Assembly: GCA_021639925.1 (NCBI GenBank) | Contig: JAJXEL010000012.1 | Span: 1 to 26,686 of the forward strand | Direction: 5' to 3' | Source of the DNA: Alphaproteobacteria bacterium | GTDB taxonomy: Bacteria > Pseudomonadota > Alphaproteobacteria > CAAGCB01 > CAG-977 | Length of the DNA stretch: 26,686 nt | Part shown: positions 17,098 to 24,983 of the stretch, in pieces | How positions within the stretch are numbered: the first letter of the stretch is position 1 | Layout: each line of letters starts with the position of its first letter | Translations under genes and position numbers: made by a program | The notes under the pieces: model-generated | Database searches by the model: none | Told to the model about the DNA's origin: nothing | What the model saw: only the letters and a program-made list of their open reading frames with translations

Positions 17098-18213
17098 ATG
17101 ATTTCAATTTCACGTAAAACGGCAGACTGGGTTCAAAAAGGATTGATTTCCGCATCTCAGGCGCAGGATATTATTGCGTTTGAGCAAAGTAAAAAATCGT
17201 ATTTTTCCCTGTTTTCCATTATTTTGTTCTTGGGCTTTTTTTCCGTTGCCAACGGGATTGTCGCCGTTGTTTCTTCAAACTGGTATGCGATTTCCGGCGC
17301 GGTTAAAATTGCGGGACTGTTTGTTTTTTTGACCGGCGCGGCTGCGGCTTTGGCGCGCGTCAGGGAAAAACACCCCGTCGGATTTGAAGGCGGCCTGTTT
17401 TTTTATATGCTGCTGCTGTTCGCGGCGATCGGGCTGGTCGGGCAGGTGTATCATTTAAAAAGTGATACGTATAAAGCGTTTTTATTTTGGTCCGCTCTTG
17501 CTTTTCCGCTGTTGTTTTTGACGCGCAAAGTATTGTTGGGCTATCTTTGGGAAATCGTTTTTGTCATGGCGTTCGGCTGTTCGCCGTGGGGCAGGGATTT
17601 CTGGGAATTTTTCGTCGAAACTTTGTTTCCTTCCCCGTTGTGCCTTTCTTTTTTATGTATGGCGCTGTTCTTTATTTTGCTGCGCGTTGAAAAAGCGCGG
17701 GTTTTTGTCGCGCCTCTGCGTACTTTCGCTGCGTTTTTCGCGTTGTTCTGGCTGATGCTTGGCGAATACGATTATTCGATTTTTAAAAATCATACCGCCT
17801 TGGCGCCGGTTTTGTTTTTTGCTGCCGCGGCAGGGTTTGCGGCATATGTTTGGAAATACGCGCCGTTCAGCCGTTCCGAAAAACAGGCGGCGCTGGGGGT
17901 GACGGGATTATATGTGTTGTTTTTCCTGTGCCCCGCTTTTAAATCCGTCAATTATTTTTTCCAGCTGACGATTTTGATCGGATTTGTTTTTACGGCTTAT
18001 CGTTTCGGCGGTGAAAAAACGGCCCGCTTGCTGGCCGGCGTGACGGCGCTCAGAATGTTGATCGCTTTCTTTTCTTTGTTCGGGTCTTTGTTATATACGG
18101 GCGTCGGGCTGATTGTTTCCGGGCTGGTTATCCTGGGAATCGCTTACGGTTGTCTGCGGGCGGACGCTTATTTGAAATTAAATGCGGCCGGGAAAGGAAA
18201 AAATAATGAATAA
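17098..18213 (+). CDS. DUF2157 multispanning membrane protein
   Basis: A 371-aa integral membrane protein. The cytoplasmic N-terminal helix ISRKTADWVQKGLISASQAQDII matches the DUF2157 start, followed by about ten hydrophobic segments from residue 36 onward (FSLFSIILFLGFFSVANGIV and others). Function is unknown. In many proteobacteria DUF2157 occurs next to a GDYXXLXY-domain gene, as here: the next gene begins before this one ends. The Shine-Dalgarno is poor, but no better start is seen. It is divergent from the DUF3015 gene across a 97-nt A/T-rich gap. Confidence 0.82.
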   Translation: MISISRKTADWVQKGLISASQAQDIIAFEQSKKSYFSLFSIILFLGFFSVANGIVAVVSSNWYAISGAVKIAGLFVFLTGAAAALARVREKHPVGFEGGLFFYMLLLFAAIGLVGQVYHLKSDTYKAFLFWSALAFPLLFLTRKVLLGYLWEIVFVMAFGCSPWGRDFWEFFVETLFPSPLCLSFLCMALFFILLRVEKARVFVAPLRTFAAFFALFWLMLGEYDYSIFKNHTALAPVLFFAAAAGFAAYVWKYAPFSRSEKQAALGVTGLYVLFFLCPAFKSVNYFFQLTILIGFVFTAYRFGGEKTARLLAGVTALRMLIAFFSLFGSLLYTGVGLIVSGLVILGIAYGCLRADAYLKLNAAGKGKNNE

Positions 18214-18712
18214 AACGAAATTATTATTGTTTATACCGGTCGTTATTTTGTTGGGCTGGGTGATTTCAATCCAGACGGCCGTATCGACGGGGACGCCGGT
18301 TGTTCTGCCTGTCCGCGGATTTGATCCGCGTGATATTCTGGCGGGACATTATCTGGCGGTTGCGGTTGATTACGGCGCGTTTACGTCCGAATGTGCCGAC
18401 AGACAGGGAAAACAACGCTGGGAAAAAACTGAGGCGTTCTTTTGTCCGGATATCGGAAAAATCGTTTTAAACAAACCGGCAGACTGCGCCGTTTTTATCA
18501 AAGGATACTGCCGTTACGGGCGTTTTGACGATAATGTCAGCCGCTTTTATATTCCCGAAAAGTTATCGCGCCCGCTGGAACAGGCTGTCCGCGAACCGGA
18601 AAATAATCCGCAGCTGCTTTTAAGCGTTTCCCGTGACGGGCGGGCATTTCCGCAGGATTTGATTTTGGACGGTCTGCCTTTTGCCGAATGGCTGAAACAG
18701 CGCAAAAAATAA
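18206..18712 (+). CDS. GDYXXLXY-domain protein
   Basis: A 168-aa protein with one N-terminal membrane segment (LLLFIPVVILLGWVISI) and an extracytoplasmic domain. The family core appears as PVRGFDPRDILAGHYLAVAV, where the eponymous GDYxxLxY is altered to GHYLAVAV. I chose ATG 18206, which overlaps the DUF2157 end by 8 nt and has GGAAAGGA 7 nt upstream; an in-frame ATG at 18182 lacks this. Function is unknown, but pairing with DUF2157 is a recurring arrangement. Confidence 0.78.
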   Translation: MNKTKLLLFIPVVILLGWVISIQTAVSTGTPVVLPVRGFDPRDILAGHYLAVAVDYGAFTSECADRQGKQRWEKTEAFFCPDIGKIVLNKPADCAVFIKGYCRYGRFDDNVSRFYIPEKLSRPLEQAVREPENNPQLLLSVSRDGRAFPQDLILDGLPFAEWLKQRKK

Positions 18713-18768
18713 CAGTTTTGTTATTATGCCGTCAAAATGGCGGGAACGGTTTAGCTTTACAAACAATC

Positions 18769-18961
18769 GGGCTGCTTCTAGTATCAAAAGGCAGCCGGAG
18801 GGAATCTGGTCTGCGGAGTGTAGCAGCTCCTTACCAATGAAAAAACCCGCCCTTTTGCGAGGGAGCCGGGGAAATAAGCCTATGTCGAATAACCCGGACT
18901 GTATTGGTACAGTTGCTAACTCCCTCACCTTAGAAAACTTTCTAAGGTGAGTTTGTTTTTT
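18769..18961 (+). ncRNA. Candidate structured RNA or leader, class unassigned
   Basis: A non-coding stretch with several nested helices. Helix A: GGCTGC (18770-18775) with GCAGCC (18791-18796). Helix B: GGAG/CTCC (18797-18800, 18827-18830) enclosing CTGC/GCAG (18811-18814, 18823-18826). Then a three-way junction closed by GAGGGAG (18859-18865) and CTCCCTC (18920-18926), with arms CCGGG/CCCGG (18866-18870, 18893-18897) and ACTGTA/TACAGT (18898-18903, 18908-18913). It ends in a strong terminator. An alternative hairpin, CCCG..CCCT/AGGG..CGGG at 18846-18870, competes with the closing stem. It could be a stand-alone sRNA (6S-like size) or a riboswitch-type leader of the HTH gene at 18988. I do not recognise a known family. 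Confidence 0.5.
18924..18961 (+). terminator. Rho-independent terminator
   Basis: A perfect 13-bp stem, CTCACCTTAGAAA (18924-18936) with TTTCTAAGGTGAG (18939-18951), two-base loop as drawn, followed by TTTG and a T run. Its first three bases also belong to the CTCCCTC strand of the upstream three-way junction, so the full terminator stem and that junction cannot both form completely. Confidence 0.9.
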
Positions 18962-18987
18962 TAAACAAATTAAAGGAGTTTAAAACC

Positions 18988-19212
18988 ATGATTACCACAC
19001 ATTCACCGGAAGAATTTAAATACCGTCTGGCCGAAACCGTCCGTAAGGTCCGGCTGGAACACGGATATGAAACTGTTTATGACCTGGCGGCGGCCGTTAA
19101 TCTGCCGGTCAAGGAACTGATGGCTTTGGAAACGGGTAATATGAAAAGCATCGGCGTTTTGTTCCGTTTGGCAAAATTTTACGGAAAGCGGATCCGAATT
19201 GATTTTATTTAA
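18988..19212 (+). CDS. Small XRE-like helix-turn-helix protein
   Basis: A 74-aa protein. After a short N-terminus comes a helical region, FKYRLAETVRKVRLEHGYE, and a helix-turn-helix-like stretch, TVYDLAAAVNLPVKELMALE, then GNMKSIGVLFRLAKFYG, ending in the basic/hydrophobic KRIRIDFI. The layout is that of a Cro/XRE-type domain, possibly binding DNA as a dimer. A strong AAAGGAG precedes the ATG. It lies directly after a strong terminator, so its expression depends on read-through or on a promoter in the 27-nt gap, which I do not see. A bidirectional terminator follows it. Confidence 0.7.
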   Translation: MITTHSPEEFKYRLAETVRKVRLEHGYETVYDLAAAVNLPVKELMALETGNMKSIGVLFRLAKFYGKRIRIDFI

Positions 19213-19239
19213 TTGTCCGCCCCTTTTGATAATTGTAAA

Positions 19240-19265
19240 AAAAAGCCCCGGATCCGGGGCTTTTT
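19240..19265. terminator. Bidirectional Rho-independent terminator
   Basis: A 26-bp perfect palindrome: GCCCCGGATCCGGGGC (19245-19260) flanked by five A and five T. It serves the HTH gene on the plus strand and the end of the tadA operon on the minus strand. Confidence 0.92.
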
Positions 19266-19274
19266 GATCAGACG

Positions 19275-20078
19275 TTACCGCGGCTGCGGCACGGACGGAT
19301 CCGATGCGGGAGGCGTTTCGGATTCTTCGGGTTTGATTACCCGGCGTCCCCACATTTTGGGCGCTGCCGGCTTTTCGGGTTTGGCGGTGGTTTCCTGTTC
19401 CGGTTCTCTTTTTTTGAACATGTTGGCGGCGTTTTTTTCCATTTCTTCGGGATTAATGGGTTCTAAATCCTTGGAAACGGCTTCGATGAACGTATCCAGC
19501 CAGTCTTTGATCGGTTTGGCGGAAAATTCTTTTGTATCGCCACCGTATAAAAACAAAACGGCAGGGCAGTTTCCGCCCGATAAAATAACGTCCACGAAAT
19601 CAAATCCTTTTCTGAAACGCAATGCCAGCCGGGGAGTCGTTACGCATGATACGATTTTCGTAACGTTCATATCATAACTGGCGGCGCTGAACAGTTTGCT
19701 TTGGACTTCCGTCATTCCGGTTTCGTTCAGCGAACCGCAGTTGCCGGTATGCGCGTATCCGTCAATGGTCGCGCTGCGTTTTTTCGGGCTTTTTCTGGCA
19801 ATACCGTAACAAAGCGTTTCTTCGGGTTCGCCGACGATATAGGCGGCGTCCGCGCGGATACGTTCGCGTATTTCTTTGGCGACAATTTTTTCATAAGGTT
19901 CTTCTTCCTGGCTGCCGCTGCTTTCTTCGGCTGCCGGACGCAGTGAATTTCCGCCGTATGAAGATGATCCTGTTGAATCAAATCCCGTGCCGGCGTTGTA
20001 AAACATCTGCGCCGATGCGGGCGCTGCGAAAAGCGGGGAAAGAATGCAGCAGATCAGTAAACGATGGATTTTTTTCAT
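19275..20078 (-). CDS. Unknown exported protein
   Basis: A 267-aa protein I do not recognise. It has a signal peptide (1-23, cleavage likely after ASA), a Ser/Gly/Glu-rich stretch, then a folded region around 60-200 with several cysteines (in TLCYG, GNCGS, VSCVT and GNCPAV). It ends in a Pro/Glu/Lys-rich disordered tail (about 215-267) with KMWGRRVI. No catalytic motif is seen. The start ATG overlaps the stop of the M23 peptidase by 4 nt (ATGA, 20075-20078), so it is translationally coupled and is the last gene of the tadA-xseA-M23 operon, ending at the palindromic terminator. A periplasmic role near peptidoglycan is suggested only by its neighbour. Confidence 0.75.
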   Translation of the reverse strand: MKKIHRLLICCILSPLFAAPASAQMFYNAGTGFDSTGSSSYGGNSLRPAAEESSGSQEEEPYEKIVAKEIRERIRADAAYIVGEPEETLCYGIARKSPKKRSATIDGYAHTGNCGSLNETGMTEVQSKLFSAASYDMNVTKIVSCVTTPRLALRFRKGFDFVDVILSGGNCPAVLFLYGGDTKEFSAKPIKDWLDTFIEAVSKDLEPINPEEMEKNAANMFKKREPEQETTAKPEKPAAPKMWGRRVIKPEESETPPASDPSVPQPR

Positions 20079-20953
20079 GCTTTAGCTCCTTTTTTCCGGG
20101 GTTGAGCCGGTTTTTTTTCTGCCGGCGGGCAGAATTTTTCCGAATTTTTTAAAAAAACCTGCGGGTCTACCCGTTTGTTTTTCCAGGAAACAACCCAGTG
20201 CAGATGAGGACCTGTCGCGCGGCCTGTCATTCCGATGCGGCCGATTTCCTGTCCTTTTTTGATTTTCTGCCCTTCTTTGACGGCGATTTTGCTCATGTGG
20301 ATATAGCTGGTGACAATATCCTGGCCATGGCCGATCAGGACGGTTTTGCCCGATAAAAACATATCGTCGTGCGCCAGCAGAACAACTCCGTCGGCGGGCG
20401 CGGTAATTTTTGATCCTTCCTTGTTGGCGATATCCAAAGCGTTATGGGCGTTTCCCGGTATGCCGTTCATGATGCGCTGTGATCCGTAAATACTGGAAAT
20501 TCTGCCTGTCGCCGGCATGCCGAAACACAGCGGCAATTCCATATCGGCGCCTTTTTGGCGGGCATTTTGCGTCAAAACGGCTTCATCGGCGATTCGTTTT
20601 TCTTCTTCTTCGGAAGGGGTAACCGTATTTTGCGGCAGGCCGTCAACGCGCTGGATATTCCATTTTCTGGGCGCGATCGTATAGGTTCTGACGGTTTTCT
20701 TTTTGCCTTTTTCGGCGGTAAAAGTCAGTTTTCCCGTGTCGTCGCGTCCGATTCCGAAAGCAAACCAGCCGTCTTTGCGCGGCGTGATTTTTTCCCCGTT
20801 GACGGTTAAATCCGATCCCGGCGTGACAAAACCGAATAACATTTCGCCCTGACGCATCTGCCCTTGAAAAAATAACACGGGCGCTTCGTCAGCAAAGGCC
20901 GTTTTTATTCCCGCGGCGGTTAAAAACACTAAAATCAAAAAAAGGCGTTTCAT
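20075..20953 (-). CDS. M23-family (LytM) metallopeptidase
   Basis: A 292-aa exported zinc peptidase that would cleave peptidoglycan cross-bridges or stem peptides. The signal peptide spans 1-21. A beta-rich N-terminal domain (25-100) follows. The LytM domain at about 148-270 has the zinc ligands H170 and D174 in NAHNALDIA and H252 in GPHLHW, with the other catalytic histidine H250 and a YIHMS motif. The C-terminus is Lys/Pro-rich. It overlaps xseA upstream (ATGA at 20950-20953) and the unknown gene downstream (20075-20078). All expected active-site residues are present, so it is probably an active hydrolase rather than an EnvC-like activator. Confidence 0.92.
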   Translation of the reverse strand: MKRLFLILVFLTAAGIKTAFADEAPVLFFQGQMRQGEMLFGFVTPGSDLTVNGEKITPRKDGWFAFGIGRDDTGKLTFTAEKGKKKTVRTYTIAPRKWNIQRVDGLPQNTVTPSEEEEKRIADEAVLTQNARQKGADMELPLCFGMPATGRISSIYGSQRIMNGIPGNAHNALDIANKEGSKITAPADGVVLLAHDDMFLSGKTVLIGHGQDIVTSYIHMSKIAVKEGQKIKKGQEIGRIGMTGRATGPHLHWVVSWKNKRVDPQVFLKNSEKFCPPAEKKPAQPRKKGAKA

Positions 20954-22428
20954 AATAATCGTCCCTGTTTGTCGTCTTCAGCTGTTTTTTGTTTTTTCCG
21001 GACAGACGTTTTTACCGGTTTGGCCTGCGTTGACACGCGCAGGACGTCGTCTGAAAATTTCAATGTCAATTCCTGATATCCGGCGGCTTCCGCGGCCGTT
21101 GCCAGCGGTTTTCCCCGATCTGTCAGCGCCAGGACAAAACCGCGTTCCAAAATGCGTTCGTATGAAAAACTGTCTAACAGACGGGCGGCGGTTTGAAAAC
21201 GGTTTTCTGTCCGGGTAAAGAAGCTTTTGATCTGCATTTCCAGCGGAAAAGCCGTCCGGAGCAATTTGTTTTTAGCTTGTTCCAGCAGAAAATCGGGACG
21301 GATCAGACGCAGGGCAGAGGCGTCCAGGAAACTTTTTTTATCGGCGATAAAAACCTTCAAAGCGTTTTCCAGTCGTTCCGTTCTGTCGTCCAGACGCTGC
21401 GCCTGTTCTTCGGCGATTTGTTCCAAAGACGGCAGGCCGCGCGTTAATCCCGTTAAAATATTGGATTGTTCCGTTGTCAGACGATTAATCGCCGATTTCA
21501 GGCGCATTTCGGATTCGGAAAGCAGCAGGCTTAATTCTTTGCGCACGGGGACGGCTTTTTCCGCGGCCCCTGTCGGAGTCGGCGCGCGCAGGTCGGCCGC
21601 ATAGTCGATCAGAGTCGTGTCCGTTTCATGCCCTACGGCGGAAATCAGCGGAATATCCGATTCGGCGGCCGCGCGGACGACGATTTCTTCATTAAAGGCC
21701 CACAGGTCTTCCAGCGAACCGCCGCCGCGCGCAACGATCAGCACGTCGGGGCGGGGGATAACACCGTCCGGCGTCTGAAGTCCTTCGGGCGGTATGGCGT
21801 TAAAACCGCGAATGGCTTTGGCGACCTGTCCGGCGGATTCTTCGCCCTGCATCAGGGACGGCCACAATAAAACGCGCCGCGGAAACCGGTCGTTTAAACG
21901 ATGCATGATGTCGCGGATTACCGCGCCCGTCGGCGACGTAATAACGCCGATGACTTCGGGCAGGAAGGGAATTTTCTTTTTGCGTTCGGAGGCAAACAAC
22001 CCTTCGGCCTGCAGTTTTTGACGGCGTTCCTCCAGCAGTTTCAGCAAAGCGCCGGCGCCGGCGGCCTGCATGGTTTCGACAATCATCTGGTATTTTGACC
22101 GGCCGGGATAAGTCGTTATTTTGCCCGTGCAGACGACTTCCAGCCCGTCTTCGGGGGCGACGTCCAGCTTTGACGTACTGCCGCGCCAACAAACGCCGTC
22201 CAGAACGGATTCTTCGTCTTTCAAGGCAAAGTACATATGCCCGGAAGCAGCCTTTTTCAATCCGGAAATTTCGCCTTTGACGCGGACAAAGGCGAAGTTG
22301 TTTTCTACGAGCCCTTTTAAAGCCAGAGAGACAGCCGTGACCGACAAAGGTTCGGGGGGCGCTTTTTCAACAACCGGGGGATCGGCAGCGATTTCCGGCA
22401 AATCAACAAACAAAGGTTTGGTCGTCAT
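20950..22428 (-). CDS. xseA: Exodeoxyribonuclease VII large subunit
   Basis: Catalytic subunit of the single-strand-specific exonuclease that trims ssDNA in repair. The 492-aa sequence has the N-terminal OB fold (LSVTAVSLALKGLVENNFAF, VRVKGEISG), and the catalytic core with SGHMYFALKDEES, VIGVITSPTGAVIRDI, the ARGGGSLEDLWAFNEE motif and SAVGHETDTTLIDYAADLRAPTPT (given in part). A helical region follows, and a C-terminal lysine-rich tail. It starts 4 nt inside the end of tadA (ATGA) with GAGAGGA as Shine-Dalgarno. The small subunit xseB is not in this window. Confidence 0.95.
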   Translation of the reverse strand: MTTKPLFVDLPEIAADPPVVEKAPPEPLSVTAVSLALKGLVENNFAFVRVKGEISGLKKAASGHMYFALKDEESVLDGVCWRGSTSKLDVAPEDGLEVVCTGKITTYPGRSKYQMIVETMQAAGAGALLKLLEERRQKLQAEGLFASERKKKIPFLPEVIGVITSPTGAVIRDIMHRLNDRFPRRVLLWPSLMQGEESAGQVAKAIRGFNAIPPEGLQTPDGVIPRPDVLIVARGGGSLEDLWAFNEEIVVRAAAESDIPLISAVGHETDTTLIDYAADLRAPTPTGAAEKAVPVRKELSLLLSESEMRLKSAINRLTTEQSNILTGLTRGLPSLEQIAEEQAQRLDDRTERLENALKVFIADKKSFLDASALRLIRPDFLLEQAKNKLLRTAFPLEMQIKSFFTRTENRFQTAARLLDSFSYERILERGFVLALTDRGKPLATAAEAAGYQELTLKFSDDVLRVSTQAKPVKTSVRKKQKTAEDDKQGRLL

Positions 22429-22895
22429 TTATCCTCTCCGCGCAAAGTCTTGAAAAAATCCGTCAGCAGTCCGGCGCAGCGCGTCTGTGCCATGCCGCCG
22501 TAAATTTCGGGCACGAACAGATTCGGCGCGCGCTGATAAAGCCGGCAGCCGTGTTCTACGCCGCCGCCTTTGACGTCATAAGCCCCGAAGTACAGCCGGC
22601 GCAGGCGGGCAAAAGAAATGGCCGCCGCGCACATCGGACACGGCTCCAAAGTAACATATATATCATACTGCTGTAATCGTGTTTGTTTTGTCAGGCGGCA
22701 GGCTTTCTTTATGGCTAAAATTTCGGCGTGCGCCGTCGGGTCTTTGTCGCGTTCGGTGCGGTTGACCGCGGCGGCGGCGATTTGTTTGTTTTCCGGGTCG
22801 AAAATAACGGCGCAGACGGGGATTTCCCCTTTTTTTGCCGCCGCTTTCGCTTTTTTTAAAGCCGTATCTATAACATTTTTTAAAAAAGTATCCAT
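22425..22895 (-). CDS. tadA: tRNA adenosine deaminase TadA
   Basis: Zinc deaminase making inosine at the wobble position of tRNA-Arg(ACG). From the ATG at 22895 it is 156 aa, the usual size. Zinc and catalytic residues are in HAEILAIKKAC and EPCPMCAAAISFARL, followed by YFGAYDVKGGGVEHG. The frame extends upstream to 23135 but that part is antisense to the neighbouring gene and lacks family similarity, so I use 22895. It is the first gene of the overlapping tadA-xseA-M23-unknown operon. No strong Shine-Dalgarno is seen. Neighbouring rluB-type and rsmD genes match a common alphaproteobacterial arrangement. Confidence 0.93.
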   Translation of the reverse strand: MDTFLKNVIDTALKKAKAAAKKGEIPVCAVIFDPENKQIAAAAVNRTERDKDPTAHAEILAIKKACRLTKQTRLQQYDIYVTLEPCPMCAAAISFARLRRLYFGAYDVKGGGVEHGCRLYQRAPNLFVPEIYGGMAQTRCAGLLTDFFKTLRGEDK

Positions 22896-22963
22896 ATAAT
22901 GAAAGTGTCTTTCTTGAAAACGGAAGTCAAGAAAAACCTCTTTTAATCGGCACGGGGGGTTGT

Positions 22964-22969
22964 TATACT
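22964..22969 (+). promoter_or_regulatory. Candidate -10 element for the SLT-domain gene
   Basis: TATACT preceded by TTGT; no convincing -35 is seen (TTTTAA lies 17 nt upstream). The predicted start near 22976 gives a short leader that includes the GAAGGA Shine-Dalgarno of the GTG at 22995. Confidence 0.35.
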
Positions 22970-22994
22970 GCTGTGCTTTGTGAAGGATAAAAAC

Positions 22995-24149
22995 GTGGCG
23001 GCAGACGTTGCAATAGAAAATACGGTTTATAAAATCGGCGGCTTTAAGGTTGATCGGGAAATCGTCCGTTATATCCGGGAAGCCAGCGAAATCAGCGGCG
23101 TCAGCTTTGATTATATGATGGCGAAGGCCGGTCATGAAAGCCGGTTTGAGGTCAACGCCGCCGCCGAACGGTCAAGCGCGGAAGGTTTGTATCAGTTTAC
23201 GGCCGACACCTGGCTGCAGCAGATGAAACTGCACGGGGCAAAATACGGCTATGCCCGTCTGGCCTCGCAGATTTACCGTGACGGCCGGGGGCGTTACCGT
23301 GTTAAAAAGCCCGAAGACCGCGAAGAAATTTTGTCTTTGCGCCGTTCGCCGCGTATATCGGCTCTGCTGGCCGCCGAATTTGCCAAAAGCAACCAGAAAA
23401 TCTTAAGCGACCAGATCGGCGGGGAAATCAGTCCGGTCGATTTGTATCTGGCGCATTTTATGGGGCCGTCCGGGGCCGTTATGCTGCTGCGCGCGGACAA
23501 ATTTACGCCGTATAAAAACGCTGCCGACCTGTTTCCCGAAGCCGCCCTGGCCAATCCGCCGATTTTTTATACCGAAAAAAAGAAAATGCGCACGGTGCGC
23601 CAGGTTCGTCAAAGAATTGAAGAAATTTTTCAAGACAACATCGACCGCTTCGCCGTTTTGCCGAAATCGCTGAAGGTCTGGCTGGACAGGCAGCCCGGGG
23701 AACGCAGGAACAAAAAGTCTTCCGTTGTTGTCGAAGCGCCCATTTTAAAAATGGAAGCCGGCCTGACCGGCGCGGCGCCCGCGCCGATGCCCAAAGTAGT
23801 CGAAAGCTTTGAACTGGCAAAGATTCTGCCCGGTGAAGGAATTAATCTGGACGATGAAGAAGCTTTGGACGCGTTAAAACGGGATTCTTTTGAGCTGGAA
23901 GCCTTTTCCGGCGCCAGCGATTCCGTTTCAGCCGATTTTCTGCCTTCTGTTCGCGCCAGTTACCAGCTGAAAGGCATTACATCTTTAGAAACCGAAGTCG
24001 ATCCTGAAAAGCGGCCTGTTTACACGGCGGACCAGGTGACGTTTTTTGAAACGGACGAATATATAATTCAATCGGCTCTGCCCGTTTTAATGACGGCCAG
24101 CGCCGTTCCGGCAGAACCCTTCGCTCAACAGAAAAAGGAAATCAGATGA
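22995..24149 (+). CDS. Lytic-transglycosylase (SLT) domain protein
   Basis: A 384-aa protein with a goose-lysozyme-like SLT domain in roughly residues 20-175. The probable catalytic glutamate is E48 in AKAGHESRF, followed by SSAEGLYQFTADTW and LAHFMGPSGA. The C-terminal 170 residues are low-complexity, acidic and probably disordered. I chose GTG 22995, which has GAAGGA 7 nt upstream, over a GTG at 22980. No signal peptide is visible with either start, which is odd for a peptidoglycan-cleaving enzyme and may mean non-classical export or a structural role. Its stop overlaps the start of the pseudouridine synthase (ATGA, 24146-24149), so the two are co-translated. It is divergent from tadA. Confidence 0.82.
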   Translation: MAADVAIENTVYKIGGFKVDREIVRYIREASEISGVSFDYMMAKAGHESRFEVNAAAERSSAEGLYQFTADTWLQQMKLHGAKYGYARLASQIYRDGRGRYRVKKPEDREEILSLRRSPRISALLAAEFAKSNQKILSDQIGGEISPVDLYLAHFMGPSGAVMLLRADKFTPYKNAADLFPEAALANPPIFYTEKKKMRTVRQVRQRIEEIFQDNIDRFAVLPKSLKVWLDRQPGERRNKKSSVVVEAPILKMEAGLTGAAPAPMPKVVESFELAKILPGEGINLDDEEALDALKRDSFELEAFSGASDSVSADFLPSVRASYQLKGITSLETEVDPEKRPVYTADQVTFFETDEYIIQSALPVLMTASAVPAEPFAQQKKEIR

Positions 24150-24904
24150 ATACTCCGAAAGGCGAAAGAATCGCCAAGGTCGTCGCCCGCGCCGGCATTT
24201 GTTCGCGCCGTGAAGCGGAACGTTACATTGAACAGGGCCGTATCGCCGTCAACGGTCAGATCCTGACGTCTCCGGCCGTCGTCGTGACGCGGGACGATGT
24301 GATTACCGTTGATCAGAAGCCTTTGCCCGCAAAAGAAAAAACGCGCGTGTGGCGGTACTATAAACCGGCCGGGCTGGTGACTTCGCACAAAGACCCCGAA
24401 GGACGGCCGACGGTTTTTGATTCTTTGCCCGATACGCTGCCGCGCGTTATTTCTATTGGGCGGCTGGATTTAAATTCGGAAGGGCTGCTTTTATTGACCA
24501 ACGACGGGGAATTTGCCCGCCAGATGGAACTGCCTTCGACAGGTTGGATCCGGCGTTACAGGGTGCGTATCCACGGCGAAATGACGCCGGAAATTATGGA
24601 AAAGCTGGCCGGCGGCGTTACGGTCGAAGGCGTGCGTTATGTCGGCGTTCAAGTCGTTGTTGATAAAAAGCAAGGCTCAAATACATGGCTGACCGTTGCT
24701 TTGAAAGAAGGAAAAAATCGCGAAATCCGGCGGTTGATGGAATTTTTCGGATTTCAGGTGACCCGGCTGATTCGTATTTCCTACGGTCCTTTTCAGCTGG
24801 GCAATCTGGAAAAAGGCGCCGTTGATGAAATTTCAGGCAAAGCTTTGCAGGAACAAACCGGCGGCAAGATCACCATTGAAAAACTGCCGCGTCATAAAAA
24901 ATAA
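24146..24904 (+). CDS. rRNA pseudouridine synthase, RluB type
   Basis: A 252-aa RsuA/RluB-family enzyme isomerising uridine in 23S rRNA. The N-terminal S4 domain (8-60, RIAKVVARAGICSRREAERY) is followed by the catalytic domain with YYKPAGLVTSHKDPEGRPTV and the catalytic aspartate D108 in IGRLDLNSEGLLLLTNDG, then KEGKNREIRRLMEFFG. The DPEGRPTVFD segment is closest to RluB. It starts within the stop codon of the SLT-domain gene, with AGGAAA as Shine-Dalgarno. A terminator follows at 24931. Confidence 0.92.
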   Translation: MNTPKGERIAKVVARAGICSRREAERYIEQGRIAVNGQILTSPAVVVTRDDVITVDQKPLPAKEKTRVWRYYKPAGLVTSHKDPEGRPTVFDSLPDTLPRVISIGRLDLNSEGLLLLTNDGEFARQMELPSTGWIRRYRVRIHGEMTPEIMEKLAGGVTVEGVRYVGVQVVVDKKQGSNTWLTVALKEGKNREIRRLMEFFGFQVTRLIRISYGPFQLGNLEKGAVDEISGKALQEQTGGKITIEKLPRHKK

Positions 24905-24930
24905 GGACTCTTTGTTTCAGGGGAAAAAGA

Positions 24931-24963
24931 AGGGAGGTTTTCGCAAACCTCCCTGAGTTTTTT
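24931..24963 (+). terminator. Rho-independent terminator after the pseudouridine synthase gene
   Basis: A 10-bp stem, AGGGAGGTTT (24931-24940), loop TCGC, AAACCTCCCT (24945-24954), followed by GAG and eight T. It ends the SLT-domain/rlu unit. Confidence 0.9.
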
Positions 24964-24983
24964 TGGGAAAATGAAATGAAACT

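Noticed and set aside
18859..18927. Possible tRNA (7-bp GAGGGAG/CTCCCTC closing stem)
   Set aside because: No T-loop (GGTTCGA-type) sequence and no D-arm/anticodon layout; the interior forms two other arms.
18726..18950. A 74-codon open frame over the structured RNA
   Set aside because: No ribosome-binding site, composition unlike neighbours, and it runs into the terminator stem; helices explain the region better.
22896..23135. N-terminal extension of TadA
   Set aside because: It is antisense to the start of the SLT-domain gene, unlike the family, and makes the protein far longer than usual.
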